In this document: piece by piece, positions 1-8,440 of the stretch | How the letters are laid out: the number at the start of each line of letters is the position of its first letter | Numbering within the stretch: the stretch's first letter is position 1 | NCBI GenBank assembly: GCA_017443265.1 | Contig: JAFSOU010000077.1 | Span: 1 to 45,116, forward strand | Source: Bacteroidales bacterium | GTDB lineage: Bacteria; Bacteroidota; Bacteroidia; Bacteroidales; P3 | Length of the DNA: 45,116 nt | Direction of reading: 5' to 3' | Notes under the pieces: model-generated | The model's database searches: none | What the model was told of the DNA's origin: nothing | The model's input: the letters and a program-made list of their open reading frames with translations, nothing else | Program-made: the position numbers and the translations under genes

Positions 1-355
1 ACCATAACGTATCAGTAGCTGTCATAATCCTGTCTCGATATGGTGAATGTCTAAAATCAATCCAAGTGCCGCGAAAATCTATAACCCCATCTACTTTTCC
101 TTGAAAAACAAAAAAAGTTCCAGTGTCAACAACTACTTTTGCACTCATAGCCAATATTTCTTTTTTGCTTTTCCCATAATACAAACATTGTTCATCTTCC
201 AGTTGAAATTTCATTTCAGTTAAACTGTCTATTAGTTGTTCATGGTTGCAACAAATCGCAGGTTCATAACTTACTCCAGATCTTGTCCACCAGCCACCCA
301 AATAACAAGCAACACATAATCCGAAAATCATTAATGCAAAAAACATTTTTTTCAT
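1..355 (-). CDS. Small secreted or membrane-anchored protein of unknown function, partial (first array gene)
   Basis: An open frame begins with ATG at 355 and runs off the left edge without a stop, giving 118 visible codons. It starts MKKMFFALMIFG, followed by a hydrophobic stretch to about residue 20 that is either a signal peptide or one membrane anchor. A Cys at about residue 16 (VACYLGG) makes a lipoprotein possible. The rest is soluble and has several Cys residues. I do not recognise the family. An in-frame ATG lies three codons downstream, so the exact start is slightly uncertain. The gene is AT-rich compared with the uvrB region and is preceded by copy 1 of a 114-base leader element shared with the next two genes. 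Its position in a row of short same-strand genes suggests an immunity-type cargo gene; this is inferred from layout only. Confidence 0.6.
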   Translation of the reverse strand, partial: MKKMFFALMIFGLCVACYLGGWWTRSGVSYEPAICCNHEQLIDSLTEMKFQLEDEQCLYYGKSKKEILAMSAKVVVDTGTFFVFQGKVDGVIDFRGTWIDFRHSPYRDRIMTATDTLW

Positions 356-364
356 TTAAAATAA

Positions 365-478
365 GGGGACTTCTAATTTTACATTATTTCTGATTTCATA
401 GTCATTTTATCCGATTTTTTGCGAAGTCTGGTGAACAAAAAACGAACAAAACGACACTGCAAATTTACGATTTTTTTT
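365..478 (-). repeat. Leader/promoter repeat, copy 1
   Basis: This is the first of three near-identical 114-base elements (others at 1037-1150 and 2147-2260). Read on the minus strand it holds a Bacteroidetes -7 box (TAAATTTG, 460-467) and then a leader of about 100 bases running to the downstream gene. About 66 bases at the gene-proximal end are identical in all three copies. That part contains GACTTC (368-373) and GAAGTC (423-428), which can pair, and a tiny open frame (379-405) coding MTMKSEIM. Copy 1 differs from the others mainly just upstream of the paired region (GGTGAACA in place of GTTAAACA). A convincing -33 box is not visible. Confidence 0.8.
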
Positions 479-522
479 GTTGATGTCCACAGTCCAATGT
501 TTGAAGTCTATGAAACACTACA

Positions 523-999
523 CTATGGACCGGGTGCTCTAAATTGATTATTTTTCTTTATACGATAGATGTAAACATTGTTAGCTTGAAAACTATCCCA
601 TTCTGGTATTAAAGGAGTTCGTTTGTCAAAATACAAGTCGTCAGCACTCTTGGTTAAATATGGAGAATGATGCAAATCTTTTATTTTCTTTTGATAAGTT
701 ATAAGATAATCATATCTTGTAAAATCAAATTCATTGGCAATTTTTTCTGCAAAAATCGAATCATAAATTTGATTATTTAAATAAAAAGTCCTATAATGCT
801 TTGTTAGCCAATATATAAATTCCTCTTTGCTACTAGCATATTCAAAACCCATAAATTGAGAATTATCAAATTCGGAACACGGCTTTTCTATCTCTTTTGC
901 TAACTCAAAAGAAACTTTGCGTGGATAATAGTAATACCAAATACATAATCCGACAATAAACACAACTATTAAAACAATATATAACATTATTTTTTTCAT
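523..999 (-). CDS. Small single-pass membrane protein of unknown function (second array gene)
   Basis: A 158-residue protein starting MKKIMLYIVLIVVFIVG. One strong transmembrane segment covers about residues 4-23, followed by YYYYPRK and a soluble, charged, aromatic-rich domain of about 130 residues. It ends with a basic segment and the tail FRAPGP. The ATG at 999 was chosen over a TTG at 1032 because it places a typical Lys-Lys-plus-hydrophobic N-terminus first. I do not recognise the family. Leader repeat copy 2 lies directly upstream. The short length, membrane anchor, AT-rich composition and shared leader fit a cargo or immunity-type gene in an array, but no domain proves it. Confidence 0.65.
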   Translation of the reverse strand: MKKIMLYIVLIVVFIVGLCIWYYYYPRKVSFELAKEIEKPCSEFDNSQFMGFEYASSKEEFIYWLTKHYRTFYLNNQIYDSIFAEKIANEFDFTRYDYLITYQKKIKDLHHSPYLTKSADDLYFDKRTPLIPEWDSFQANNVYIYRIKKNNQFRAPGP

Positions 1000-1036
1000 T
1001 TTGTATTTTATTTTGGAGGTAATCCGACACAATTAT

Positions 1037-1150
1037 GGGGACTTCTAATTTTACATTATTTCTGATTTCATAGTCATTTTATCCGATTTTTTGCGAAGTC
1101 TGTTAAACAAATAACGAACAAAACGTCACTGCAAAGTTACGATTTTTTTC
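1037..1150 (-). repeat. Leader/promoter repeat, copy 2
   Basis: Second copy of the 114-base element, upstream of the gene at 523-999. It carries the -7 box TAACTTTG (1132-1139, minus strand), the paired GACTTC/GAAGTC segments, and the same 8-codon open frame (1051-1077). It differs from copy 3 at only a few positions near the promoter box. In this copy the leader runs straight into an unrelated AT-rich stretch and then a cluster of GC-rich hairpin repeats on its upstream side. Confidence 0.8.
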
Positions 1151-1208
1151 ATACTTTTTTCTCTTGAAAGAAAAAAGTAACAAAAAAGTTCAAGAACGCT
1201 TTTTTATT

Positions 1209-1245
1209 CTCCGCCCTTCGGGCTATCGAAAGCTCCAAAGTTTTT
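1209..1245 (+). repeat. Two-hairpin repeat, degenerate copy 1
   Basis: Starts with the conserved box CTCCGC, then hairpin I with stem GCCC/GGGC and loop TTC (1213-1223), then CTATCGAAA. The second hairpin is degenerate and does not pair well. It is recognised as a member of the family described at 1262-1303 from the order and spelling of its boxes. Confidence 0.55.
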
Positions 1246-1261
1246 GGGTTGTATGAGTGTA

Positions 1262-1303
1262 CTCCGCTTCGCTATCGAAACTGCCACTGGCAGTTTCTTC
1301 ATC
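1262..1303 (+). repeat. Two-hairpin repeat, copy 2
   Basis: Layout: CTCCGC, short hairpin I (GC-TTC-GC), CTATC, then hairpin II with stem GAAACTGCCA (1277-1286) against TGGCAGTTTC (1288-1297), then TTCATC. Hairpin II is a perfect 10-base inverted repeat around one central base; when folded, the innermost bases would form the loop. This is the reference copy for the family. Confidence 0.8.
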
Positions 1304-1343
1304 ACCTATCCAGCCCACAAGCCCCTGCTTCCCGTTTTTTATT

Positions 1344-1390
1344 CTCCGCCACTTTGTGGCTATCGGAACAGCCACTGGCGGTTCCTTCAC
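1344..1390 (+). repeat. Two-hairpin repeat, copy 3
   Basis: Hairpin I has a different stem, GCCAC/GTGGC with loop TTT (1348-1360). Hairpin II reads GGAACAGCCA against TGGCGGTTCC, where the outer stem has changed on both sides compared with copy 2 (GAAAC/GTTTC to GGAAC/GTTCC). One internal A-G mismatch is present. Boxes CTCCGC, CTATCG and TTCA are kept. Confidence 0.75.
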
Positions 1391-1572
1391 TGTTCGGCCC
1401 AACGCGCGTTGATTTTTTGCAAAAATCGTTTGGTTGGGGCTGTTGCCGGTTATGCTATGGGCGGTGCAGTGTGGCATTAGTTTTTTGCATGTTTTTTTGT
1501 TGTGGAGTATCAACAGCCTTGCGAACGTTTACTCTTTATAACTGCTGATGAAATTTTTTTGGAAAAAATGGG

Positions 1573-2094
1573 TTATAGGATCAAAAAAAAATTTCTGTAT
1601 GGTTTGAATTTTGAGAATATGTTATATAATTCTTTTGAATTCACCGCCTTTGCCCAACCTGTTTTTTCATCTTGTATTCCGATTGTATTATTATCTAATA
1701 CGAAATTGGTTTTTAAAACCAATTTCCCTTCACGAAATACAACTATTTCACTGGTTACGGTTGACATATCTCCACCACTAAATTCAAAAGTAAAGTTATT
1801 TTTCAATTGTTCCAAAACCTCATTATCTGAACAAATTAAGACTTTTCTTTTGGTTATTTCTTGTGGCAATTCATTGATGTCGTCAAGAGTAAATAATAAC
1901 AATACTTTGTTTCTTCCCGATTCAAAATTAATATTCTTCAAAGGATTAAACTTTTCATTGTCTTCTTTATCAAGATATAGTACTTGATTTTCATGATTAT
2001 TTATAATAATGGGGAATCCTCCAATACATAGATACAATGATAACAAACCGAAAATTATTAACGACAGAATTACTAATATTCTTCTTCTTTTCAT
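1573..2094 (-). CDS. Small membrane-anchored protein of unknown function (third array gene)
   Basis: A 173-residue protein with N-terminus MKRRRILVILSLIIFGLLS, meaning an Arg-rich start and one transmembrane segment (about residues 5-27), followed by a soluble domain of about 145 residues ending in NFFLIL. I do not recognise the family and it does not resemble the other two array proteins in sequence. It is the promoter-proximal gene of the array, with leader repeat copy 3 about 50 bases upstream. Between the repeat and the start codon lies an AT-rich stretch with AACCTCC near 2101-2107. Composition is AT-rich. A role as an immunity-type protein is a guess from layout. Confidence 0.65.
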   Translation of the reverse strand: MKRRRILVILSLIIFGLLSLYLCIGGFPIIINNHENQVLYLDKEDNEKFNPLKNINFESGRNKVLLLFTLDDINELPQEITKRKVLICSDNEVLEQLKNNFTFEFSGGDMSTVTSEIVVFREGKLVLKTNFVLDNNTIGIQDEKTGWAKAVNSKELYNIFSKFKPYRNFFLIL

Positions 2095-2146
2095 TGTTTT
2101 AACCTCCTTCCATTTATTATAACCTCTTCCCCATTATTTTCTTTAA

Positions 2147-2260
2147 GGGGACTTCTAATTTTACATTATTTCTGATTTCATAGTCATTTTATCCGATTTT
2201 TTGCGAAGTCTGTTAAACAAATAACGAACAAAACGACACTGCAAAGATACGATTTTTTTT
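2147..2260 (-). repeat. Leader/promoter repeat, copy 3
   Basis: Third and rightmost copy of the 114-base element. It has the -7 box TATCTTTG (2242-2249, minus strand), GACTTC and GAAGTC pairing segments, and the conserved 8-codon open frame (2161-2187, minus). It marks the right-hand end of the visible array; beyond it base composition returns to that of the flanking genes. Confidence 0.8.
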
Positions 2261-2334
2261 CATACTTGTAATAGTTTATAACGTTATCTAAAGTCTAGGG
2301 TTAAATGAGCTATCTCGGATCTCAGTTCTTCAAC

Positions 2335-3549
2335 TCAAAGAATGCTCCACGGCTGTATATGAAGTATTCCGGAAATTCTGTTCACCGCCAAAATTGCGAA
2401 CCACATCGCCCCTGTGGTATGTGCGTCGGATTCGGGGGTTGAGCCGAAGTCGTTTATCACAAGTTCGGCCTGTACGCCGTTCTGCAACAGAAATTGGTTG
2501 AAATTTTCGGTGTTTACGGGCGGCACGGTGTTGTCGGTGCTGCTGTGGAACAAAACCAGATTCTCGTCGCCGCGGGGTGTCCATCCTTTGCACAGGTTGC
2601 TGTGGTCGAAAGTGGCAATCAACCGTTGGCTATTCTCCGAATTGAGGTCCATCATATCTGTAGTGAGGAATTGCGACAGTCGCGACACTCCCATCAGGCT
2701 GTCCACCTGCACACGGCGGTAGCGTTTGCTCAGCACCCACTCGTCGATATGGCTCAGCAGCGGCTCACGAAATATATCGGAACGCGGTATGCTCAAATTG
2801 TATATGTTGTTGTAGGCAAGGATGACTTGTACCACGGTGCCGGGCTGGTCGGTGCTGTCGGTGGTTACCATATAGTTGTATGTGGCAGGCAGGTCGTAGA
2901 TGCCGCCGCCGGCTATGGCCAACGTTATATGCAGGTCGGGATAGTTTTCGGCCACGAGTTTCACCACTCCCATAGCTGTTTGTCCGCCCTGCGAGTATCC
3001 GCACACAAACAGGTTGTCGTCCCACGTGTAGCCGTGCCATGCCAGCAGTTTTTTTGCGGCAAGCAGCGCATCGATGCTGGCCTGCGCGTTGGCATCGGCA
3101 AAGCAGTAGGCCTGACCATATTGTTCCGACACCCCGAAACCGTAGTAGTCGGCCGACACGGTGATAAGTCCGCTGCCCACCATCTTTTTCTCGATGTCGA
3201 GGTTGCCGCGCGAAGGACACTCGTCGGCACGGAAAACGGAGATATGGTTGTATAGCATAAAGCCGCGCGAGCGGCGTTTTTCGACAACGCTGTCGGCCAG
3301 CACAATGGCAGCCGAGAGCTGGACCGGCTCACCGTAAGGGTCGGTGGAGGTGTAAACAAAATTGTAGGCCGTGGCTCCTTGGTCGGCATAATGCACGGTA
3401 TCGGTGAAACTCATGCCCTCCGGCGGAGCAGGAGGCTGAGGGGTAGTGGTTTCATCGTCTTTCTGACAAGATGAGAACAATGCCACAGCGGCGACGAATA
3501 AGAAAGTGGCCGCAAAAATGGTGGCCCGCACAAAGGATTTTGTTTTCAT
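2335..3549 (-). CDS. Lipoprotein alpha/beta-hydrolase (esterase/lipase-like)
   Basis: A 404-residue secreted hydrolase. The N-terminus is a lipoprotein signal with Cys28 (ALFSSC) followed by an acidic linker QKDDETTT, suggesting outer-membrane lipidation and possible surface exposure. The alpha/beta-hydrolase fold shows a nucleophile elbow CGYSQGG (Ser186), a probable catalytic Asp339 in HSSTDNTVPP and His377 in SDAHTTG. The architecture resembles secreted lipase/prolyl-oligopeptidase-like hydrolases of Bacteroidetes; the substrate cannot be told. No clear TAnnTTTG promoter was found upstream. It lies on the same strand as uvrB, but a 366-base repeat-rich spacer makes a shared transcript unlikely. 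Confidence 0.85.
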   Translation of the reverse strand: MKTKSFVRATIFAATFLFVAAVALFSSCQKDDETTTPQPPAPPEGMSFTDTVHYADQGATAYNFVYTSTDPYGEPVQLSAAIVLADSVVEKRRSRGFMLYNHISVFRADECPSRGNLDIEKKMVGSGLITVSADYYGFGVSEQYGQAYCFADANAQASIDALLAAKKLLAWHGYTWDDNLFVCGYSQGGQTAMGVVKLVAENYPDLHITLAIAGGGIYDLPATYNYMVTTDSTDQPGTVVQVILAYNNIYNLSIPRSDIFREPLLSHIDEWVLSKRYRRVQVDSLMGVSRLSQFLTTDMMDLNSENSQRLIATFDHSNLCKGWTPRGDENLVLFHSSTDNTVPPVNTENFNQFLLQNGVQAELVINDFGSTPESDAHTTGAMWFAILAVNRISGILHIQPWSIL

Positions 3550-3664
3550 ATTTTTTATATTTACACAGCGATTTATTATTTATCACACATACATATATCG
3601 CTTCTCTACGAGACGCCGATTTGGAGTTTTTTTTGTTTATCCTCCAGACTGCACTCCCAGTTTT

Positions 3665-3706
3665 CTCCGCTTCGCTATCGAAACAGCCACCGGCAGTTTC
3701 TTCATC
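3665..3706 (+). repeat. Two-hairpin repeat, copy 4
   Basis: CTCCGC, hairpin I GC-TTC-GC, CTATC, then hairpin II GAAACAGCC against GGCAGTTTC with one internal mismatch, then TTCATC. Very close to copy 2. Confidence 0.75.
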
Positions 3707-3806
3707 GGGGTTAATAAAATGATGTGTCTCCGACACATTTAATGTATTATTTTCAACACGGGGGCGTTGCCCCCGTCTATATTTTTTTGCCCCTTCGGGG
3801 CGCTTT

Positions 3807-3856
3807 CTCCGCTCCCGTTGGTCGCTATCGAAACATCCACTGGATGTTTCTTCACC
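3807..3856 (+). repeat. Two-hairpin repeat, copy 5
   Basis: The first hairpin region is longer (GCTCCCGTTGGTCGC) and only partly paired. Hairpin II is perfect: GAAACATCCA (3830-3839) against TGGATGTTTC (3841-3850). Compared with copy 2, the stem has changed from CTGCCA/TGGCAG to CATCCA/TGGATG, a double-sided change. It is bracketed by two CCCC-TTC-GGGG palindromes. Confidence 0.75.
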
Positions 3857-3915
3857 CCTTCGGGGCGTTTTGGTATCGTTATTTAAACTTTCAATTATCA
3901 AATTTCAACTTTCAA

Positions 3916-5979
<2,064 letters not shown>

Positions 5980-6010
5980 TTATGCTAACTTTGATAATTT
6001 GCTTGGTTTT

Positions 6011-6019
6011 GCAAAGATA
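6011..6019 (-). promoter_or_regulatory. Promoter -7 box for uvrB
   Basis: TATCTTTGC on the minus strand matches the Bacteroidetes TAnnTTTG consensus and lies 32 bases upstream of the uvrB ATG. No convincing -33 TTTG at the usual spacing. Confidence 0.6.
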
Positions 6020-6060
6020 AGATTTTTTTGAGAAAGTGATGAGTGAATAGTGATTAGTGA

Positions 6061-6100
6061 TGAAGAAAGGTTCAGCGAACCTTTCGATAGCGAAGCGGAG
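6061..6100 (-). repeat. Two-hairpin repeat, copy 6 (inverted)
   Basis: On the minus strand: CTCCGC, hairpin I GC-TTC-GC, CTATC, then a perfect hairpin II GAAAGGTTC (plus-strand 6077-6085) against GAACCTTTC (6065-6073), then TTCA. The stem sequence is quite different from copies 2 and 5 but fully paired, which is strong evidence that structure is conserved. Confidence 0.75.
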
Positions 6101-6140
6101 AACAAAAATCAATTTTCAACTTTCAACTCTCAATTTTCAA

Positions 6141-6545
6141 CTATCGAAGTCCTGCGTGGCGGTTGGCCCGGCGTTCGGTGTAGAAAACGTCGTATTGGCG
6201 GCCTTTTCCGAACCTGTTGTGCCAGAGCAGGTGCAGCACCGACGGCAATCCGATGACAAGCAGATACAACGGTCCGAAAATCTTGGAATCCACGGTGTGT
6301 CCGTCCAACTCGTGGCGCACCACACGCTGGTCGCCGGCATGGGCTGGACTTACAATGGCGAAACTGCCCAGCGACACCCCGCTGGCACCCTTGGGCATAC
6401 GTGCGGCAAATGCCACGCTATAATGGCGGTAGGCGATTTTTTTCACCGGACGCGACACAGCAAGCCACACCAACGCGACAAGATTCTGTGGCAGTTGCCA
6501 AAGAAACAACAATCCGAATATCAAAGCATTACACAGTTTTTTCAT
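6141..6545 (-). CDS. Small membrane protein with degenerate HExxH-like motif
   Basis: A 134-residue protein starting MKKLCNALIFGLLFLWQLPQ. Two or more hydrophobic segments are visible (about 5-32 and, near the C-terminus, GPLYLLVIGLPSVLHLLW). Between them lies VVRHELDGHTVDS. From memory, related small Bacteroidetes membrane proteins read HExGH here, a zinc-protease-like HExxH; in this protein an extra residue gives HELDGH, which would break the spacing. That comparison is inference. The ATG at 6545 is preferred over an upstream start at 6632 because a promoter box (6571-6579) lies between them. The stop codon is 40 bases from the inverted repeat at 6061-6100. Confidence 0.7.
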   Translation of the reverse strand: MKKLCNALIFGLLFLWQLPQNLVALVWLAVSRPVKKIAYRHYSVAFAARMPKGASGVSLGSFAIVSPAHAGDQRVVRHELDGHTVDSKIFGPLYLLVIGLPSVLHLLWHNRFGKGRQYDVFYTERRANRHAGLR

Positions 6546-6570
6546 CAAAAACACATCACTATTTGCCACG

Positions 6571-6579
6571 GCAAAAATA
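6571..6579 (-). promoter_or_regulatory. Promoter -7 box for the small membrane protein
   Basis: TATTTTTGC on the minus strand, 26 bases upstream of the ATG at 6545. It lies back-to-back with the plus-strand promoter at 6599-6630, making this a divergent promoter region. Confidence 0.5.
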
Positions 6580-6598
6580 TATTTTTTTGGCGTAACTG

Positions 6599-6630
6599 TT
6601 GAAAAAAAAGAGAAAAAAGTGTATTTTTGC
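6599..6630 (+). promoter_or_regulatory. Promoter of the esterase-SGNH-MBOAT operon
   Basis: -7 box TATTTTTG at 6622-6629 with a TTG at 6599-6601 at about the expected -33 position. Transcription should begin near 6635, which rules out the upstream start at 6619 and supports the ATG at 6655. Confidence 0.6.
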
Positions 6631-6654
6631 ACCTTGATTTTTTACGTATCTGCA

Positions 6655-7506
6655 ATGCCAAACAACAAGTCGAAAACCACAACTGCACCGAAAAGAACGG
6701 CACCCGTCGCCGTTATGCTTTTTCTTGTGATAAGCATTGCATTTGGTCAAAACATGCCCGACACCTCGCTGTTCGACGCACACATCCACTATACCAAAAC
6801 CGACACCCTCCCCTACCGCATCTATTGCTCCGAGAAAGCCAAAGCCGCCGATTCCGACAGAAACGTCCCCGCCCACGGGCAGCCTTTGGTGGTTTTTCTT
6901 CACGGAGCCGGGGAGCGAGGCAACAACAACATCGACCAGCTGCGTCTGGGAGTGCGTTTCTTCCTCAACGACAGCGTAACCGACCGCTACTCCTTCATAC
7001 TTCTCGCCCCGCAATGTCCACTTAACAAACGATGGGTGAACACCGACTGGACCCTTCCGTCGCACACCATGGACGCCGAGCCCACAGCGGAGATGAAAGG
7101 GGTGTTCTGGCTCATCGACAGTCTTGTTTACACCGGAACCGTTGACAAAAACCGCATCTACATCTGCGGCATCTCCATGGGGGGATTCGGTGTATGGGAC
7201 GCCCTATCGCGACGGCCCGAGACCTTTGCGGCAGCCATTGCCATCTGCGGCGGCGGCGACACCAAACAGGCAAAACGTCTGAAGACAATACCCATCTGGG
7301 CTTTCCACGGAAAAAAAGACAAATTAGTGCAATATAAGCGTAGCAACGACATGTACGGCAGTGTGAAACGCGCCGGCGGGAAAAACATCATCCTCACTTC
7401 GTACGCCAACACAGGACACGGATGCTGGGACAAAGCAATGTCAACCCCCGGATTGTTCAACTGGCTGTTCAACAAACAAAACAATGGCAAAACAAAAACA
7501 AAATAA
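6655..7506 (+). CDS. Secreted esterase (alpha/beta-hydrolase, PHB-depolymerase/feruloyl-esterase-like)
   Basis: A 283-residue hydrolase with an N-terminal hydrophobic signal or anchor (about 17-31, APVAVMLFLVISIAFG). The oxyanion-hole motif FLHGAGERG lies near residue 83. Catalytic residues are Ser174 in CGISMGGFG, Asp222 in FHGKKDKLV and His255 in NTGHGCWD. This pattern is typical of the esterase group containing PHB-depolymerase-like and acetyl/feruloyl esterases acting on polysaccharide esters. The last 23 bases overlap the next gene, so the two are translated from one message. With SGNH and MBOAT neighbours, an ester-editing role on surface glycans is likely but inferred. Start chosen at ATG 6655 downstream of the promoter. 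Confidence 0.85.
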   Translation: MPNNKSKTTTAPKRTAPVAVMLFLVISIAFGQNMPDTSLFDAHIHYTKTDTLPYRIYCSEKAKAADSDRNVPAHGQPLVVFLHGAGERGNNNIDQLRLGVRFFLNDSVTDRYSFILLAPQCPLNKRWVNTDWTLPSHTMDAEPTAEMKGVFWLIDSLVYTGTVDKNRIYICGISMGGFGVWDALSRRPETFAAAIAICGGGDTKQAKRLKTIPIWAFHGKKDKLVQYKRSNDMYGSVKRAGGKNIILTSYANTGHGCWDKAMSTPGLFNWLFNKQNNGKTKTK

Positions 7507-8440
7507 GACGAAGGTAGAGGCCAAAAACGCCCAAGCGGAACCCAAGCGGAAGAAAATCAGCCGCAAACGGGTTCCCAACAACTACTGGGAATACGTGGGG
7601 CTTCTGGCCGCCACTCTTGTTTTGTTCGCAACAATATCACTCACCATAGGGGATTTTCCTATATCGATGGAACTCAGGGCGATGAGTCTGAAAAACTATA
7701 CCGAAACGTCCGTTCACGACACCGTAGCACAACCCAACGATACCGCGTCGGCCGACTCTGCAGCATCGTCAACACCACAGCCAACCCCCGTTTTCGCCGA
7801 CAGCGTGGAAGCCTCCGTATCCGTTTCGCCCAACACCCTCGAGAAAACCTATTTCTACAACCGTCCCGACACTTCGTCGGGTGAGAAAATACTGCTCATA
7901 GGCGATTCGATGAACGAAAACCTGCGCATACGACTCAACGACTACTGCATCAAAAACGGACACGAGATGCACTGCGTAATATGGTACGGATCCACCACAA
8001 AACAGTTCGGAACCTGCGACACCCTTGCACATTTCATCCGCAAGACAGGCGCCACATACGTACTTCTCACCTTGGGAGCCAACGAACTGTTTATCCGAAA
8101 CATTGCCGAAAAACGCACAGGCTACGTCAAACACATCATCGAACAGATGGGTAACCTGCCCTTTGTGTGGATTGGACCGCCAAACTGGAAAGACGACACC
8201 GGAATTAACGACCTTATACTGCAACACGTGGGGCCGGGACGATATTTCGAATCGAAGAAACTGTCGTTCGAACGCAAGAAAGACGGTGCCCACCCCACCA
8301 AGTCGTCGGCGTTCAACTGGATGAACCGCATTGCCGAATACCTGGGCAACGACGCCCTGCACCCCATCGCCATGACACCCCCCGACACTAACTACAACAA
8401 ATTGCCACACACCACAATACTTCAAATGGTAAGAGAATGA
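7484..8440 (+). CDS. Membrane-anchored SGNH/GDSL-hydrolase-like protein (acyl-transfer partner)
   Basis: A 318-residue protein with a basic cytoplasmic N-terminus (KRKKISRKRVP), one transmembrane segment (about 38-57), a Ser/Thr/Pro-rich linker (about 75-115) and a periplasmic SGNH domain. Block I is LLIGDSMNE (Ser142), block III is LGANEL (Asn200), and block V is DGAHPT (Asp267, His270), so the catalytic set is complete. Such proteins pair with MBOAT membrane acyltransferases (as AlgJ/AlgX do with AlgI) to place acetyl groups on exported polysaccharides. Here the stop overlaps the MBOAT start by four bases (ATGA), strongly suggesting they work together. Confidence 0.85.
   Translation: MAKQKQNKTKVEAKNAQAEPKRKKISRKRVPNNYWEYVGLLAATLVLFATISLTIGDFPISMELRAMSLKNYTETSVHDTVAQPNDTASADSAASSTPQPTPVFADSVEASVSVSPNTLEKTYFYNRPDTSSGEKILLIGDSMNENLRIRLNDYCIKNGHEMHCVIWYGSTTKQFGTCDTLAHFIRKTGATYVLLTLGANELFIRNIAEKRTGYVKHIIEQMGNLPFVWIGPPNWKDDTGINDLILQHVGPGRYFESKKLSFERKKDGAHPTKSSAFNWMNRIAEYLGNDALHPIAMTPPDTNYNKLPHTTILQMVRE

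Larger units (their letters stand above)
1151..1572. other. Intergenic insertion carrying three hairpin repeats
   Basis: This 420-base stretch separates leader copy 2 from the third array gene. I see no credible gene in it. It contains an A/T-rich part (about 1150-1205), then a GC-richer block holding three copies of the two-hairpin repeat (1209-1245, 1262-1303, 1344-1390). The short open frames here, including peptides with SFDSEAE-like strings, are readings of those repeats. The contrast in composition with the AT-rich array suggests the block was inserted into it. Confidence 0.6.
3550..3915. other. Palindrome-rich intergenic region
   Basis: No gene is supported in this 366-base gap. It holds two copies of the two-hairpin repeat (3665-3706, 3807-3856) and several short perfect palindromes with a 3-base loop closed by C-G: 3722-3738 (ATGTGTC stem), 3758-3776 (ACGGGGGC stem), 3789-3801 (GCCCC stem) and 3855-3865 (CCCC stem). 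The stretch 3888-3918 resembles 6113-6143, both rich in TTTCAACTTTCAAC. The palindromes may terminate uvrB transcription from the right, although no proper T-run follows on that strand. Confidence 0.6.

Noticed and set aside
365..478. Integron attC-like site
   Set aside because: GTTAAAC in copies 2 and 3 resembles one attC core, but no matching inverse core lies at the other end of the element, copy 1 lacks it, and no integrase is visible.
999..1032. Upstream TTG start for the second array gene
   Set aside because: The ATG at 999 gives a normal Lys-rich membrane-anchor N-terminus; the extension would add an unlikely polar segment before it.
1223..1548. Short open frames with SFDSEAE-like peptides
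   Set aside because: They are translations of the two-hairpin repeats; the same peptides recur wherever the repeat occurs (for example 3452-3901 and 6050-6256).
6546..6632. Longer N-terminus for the small membrane protein
   Set aside because: A promoter box at 6571-6579 lies inside it, so the transcript would not include the upstream start.
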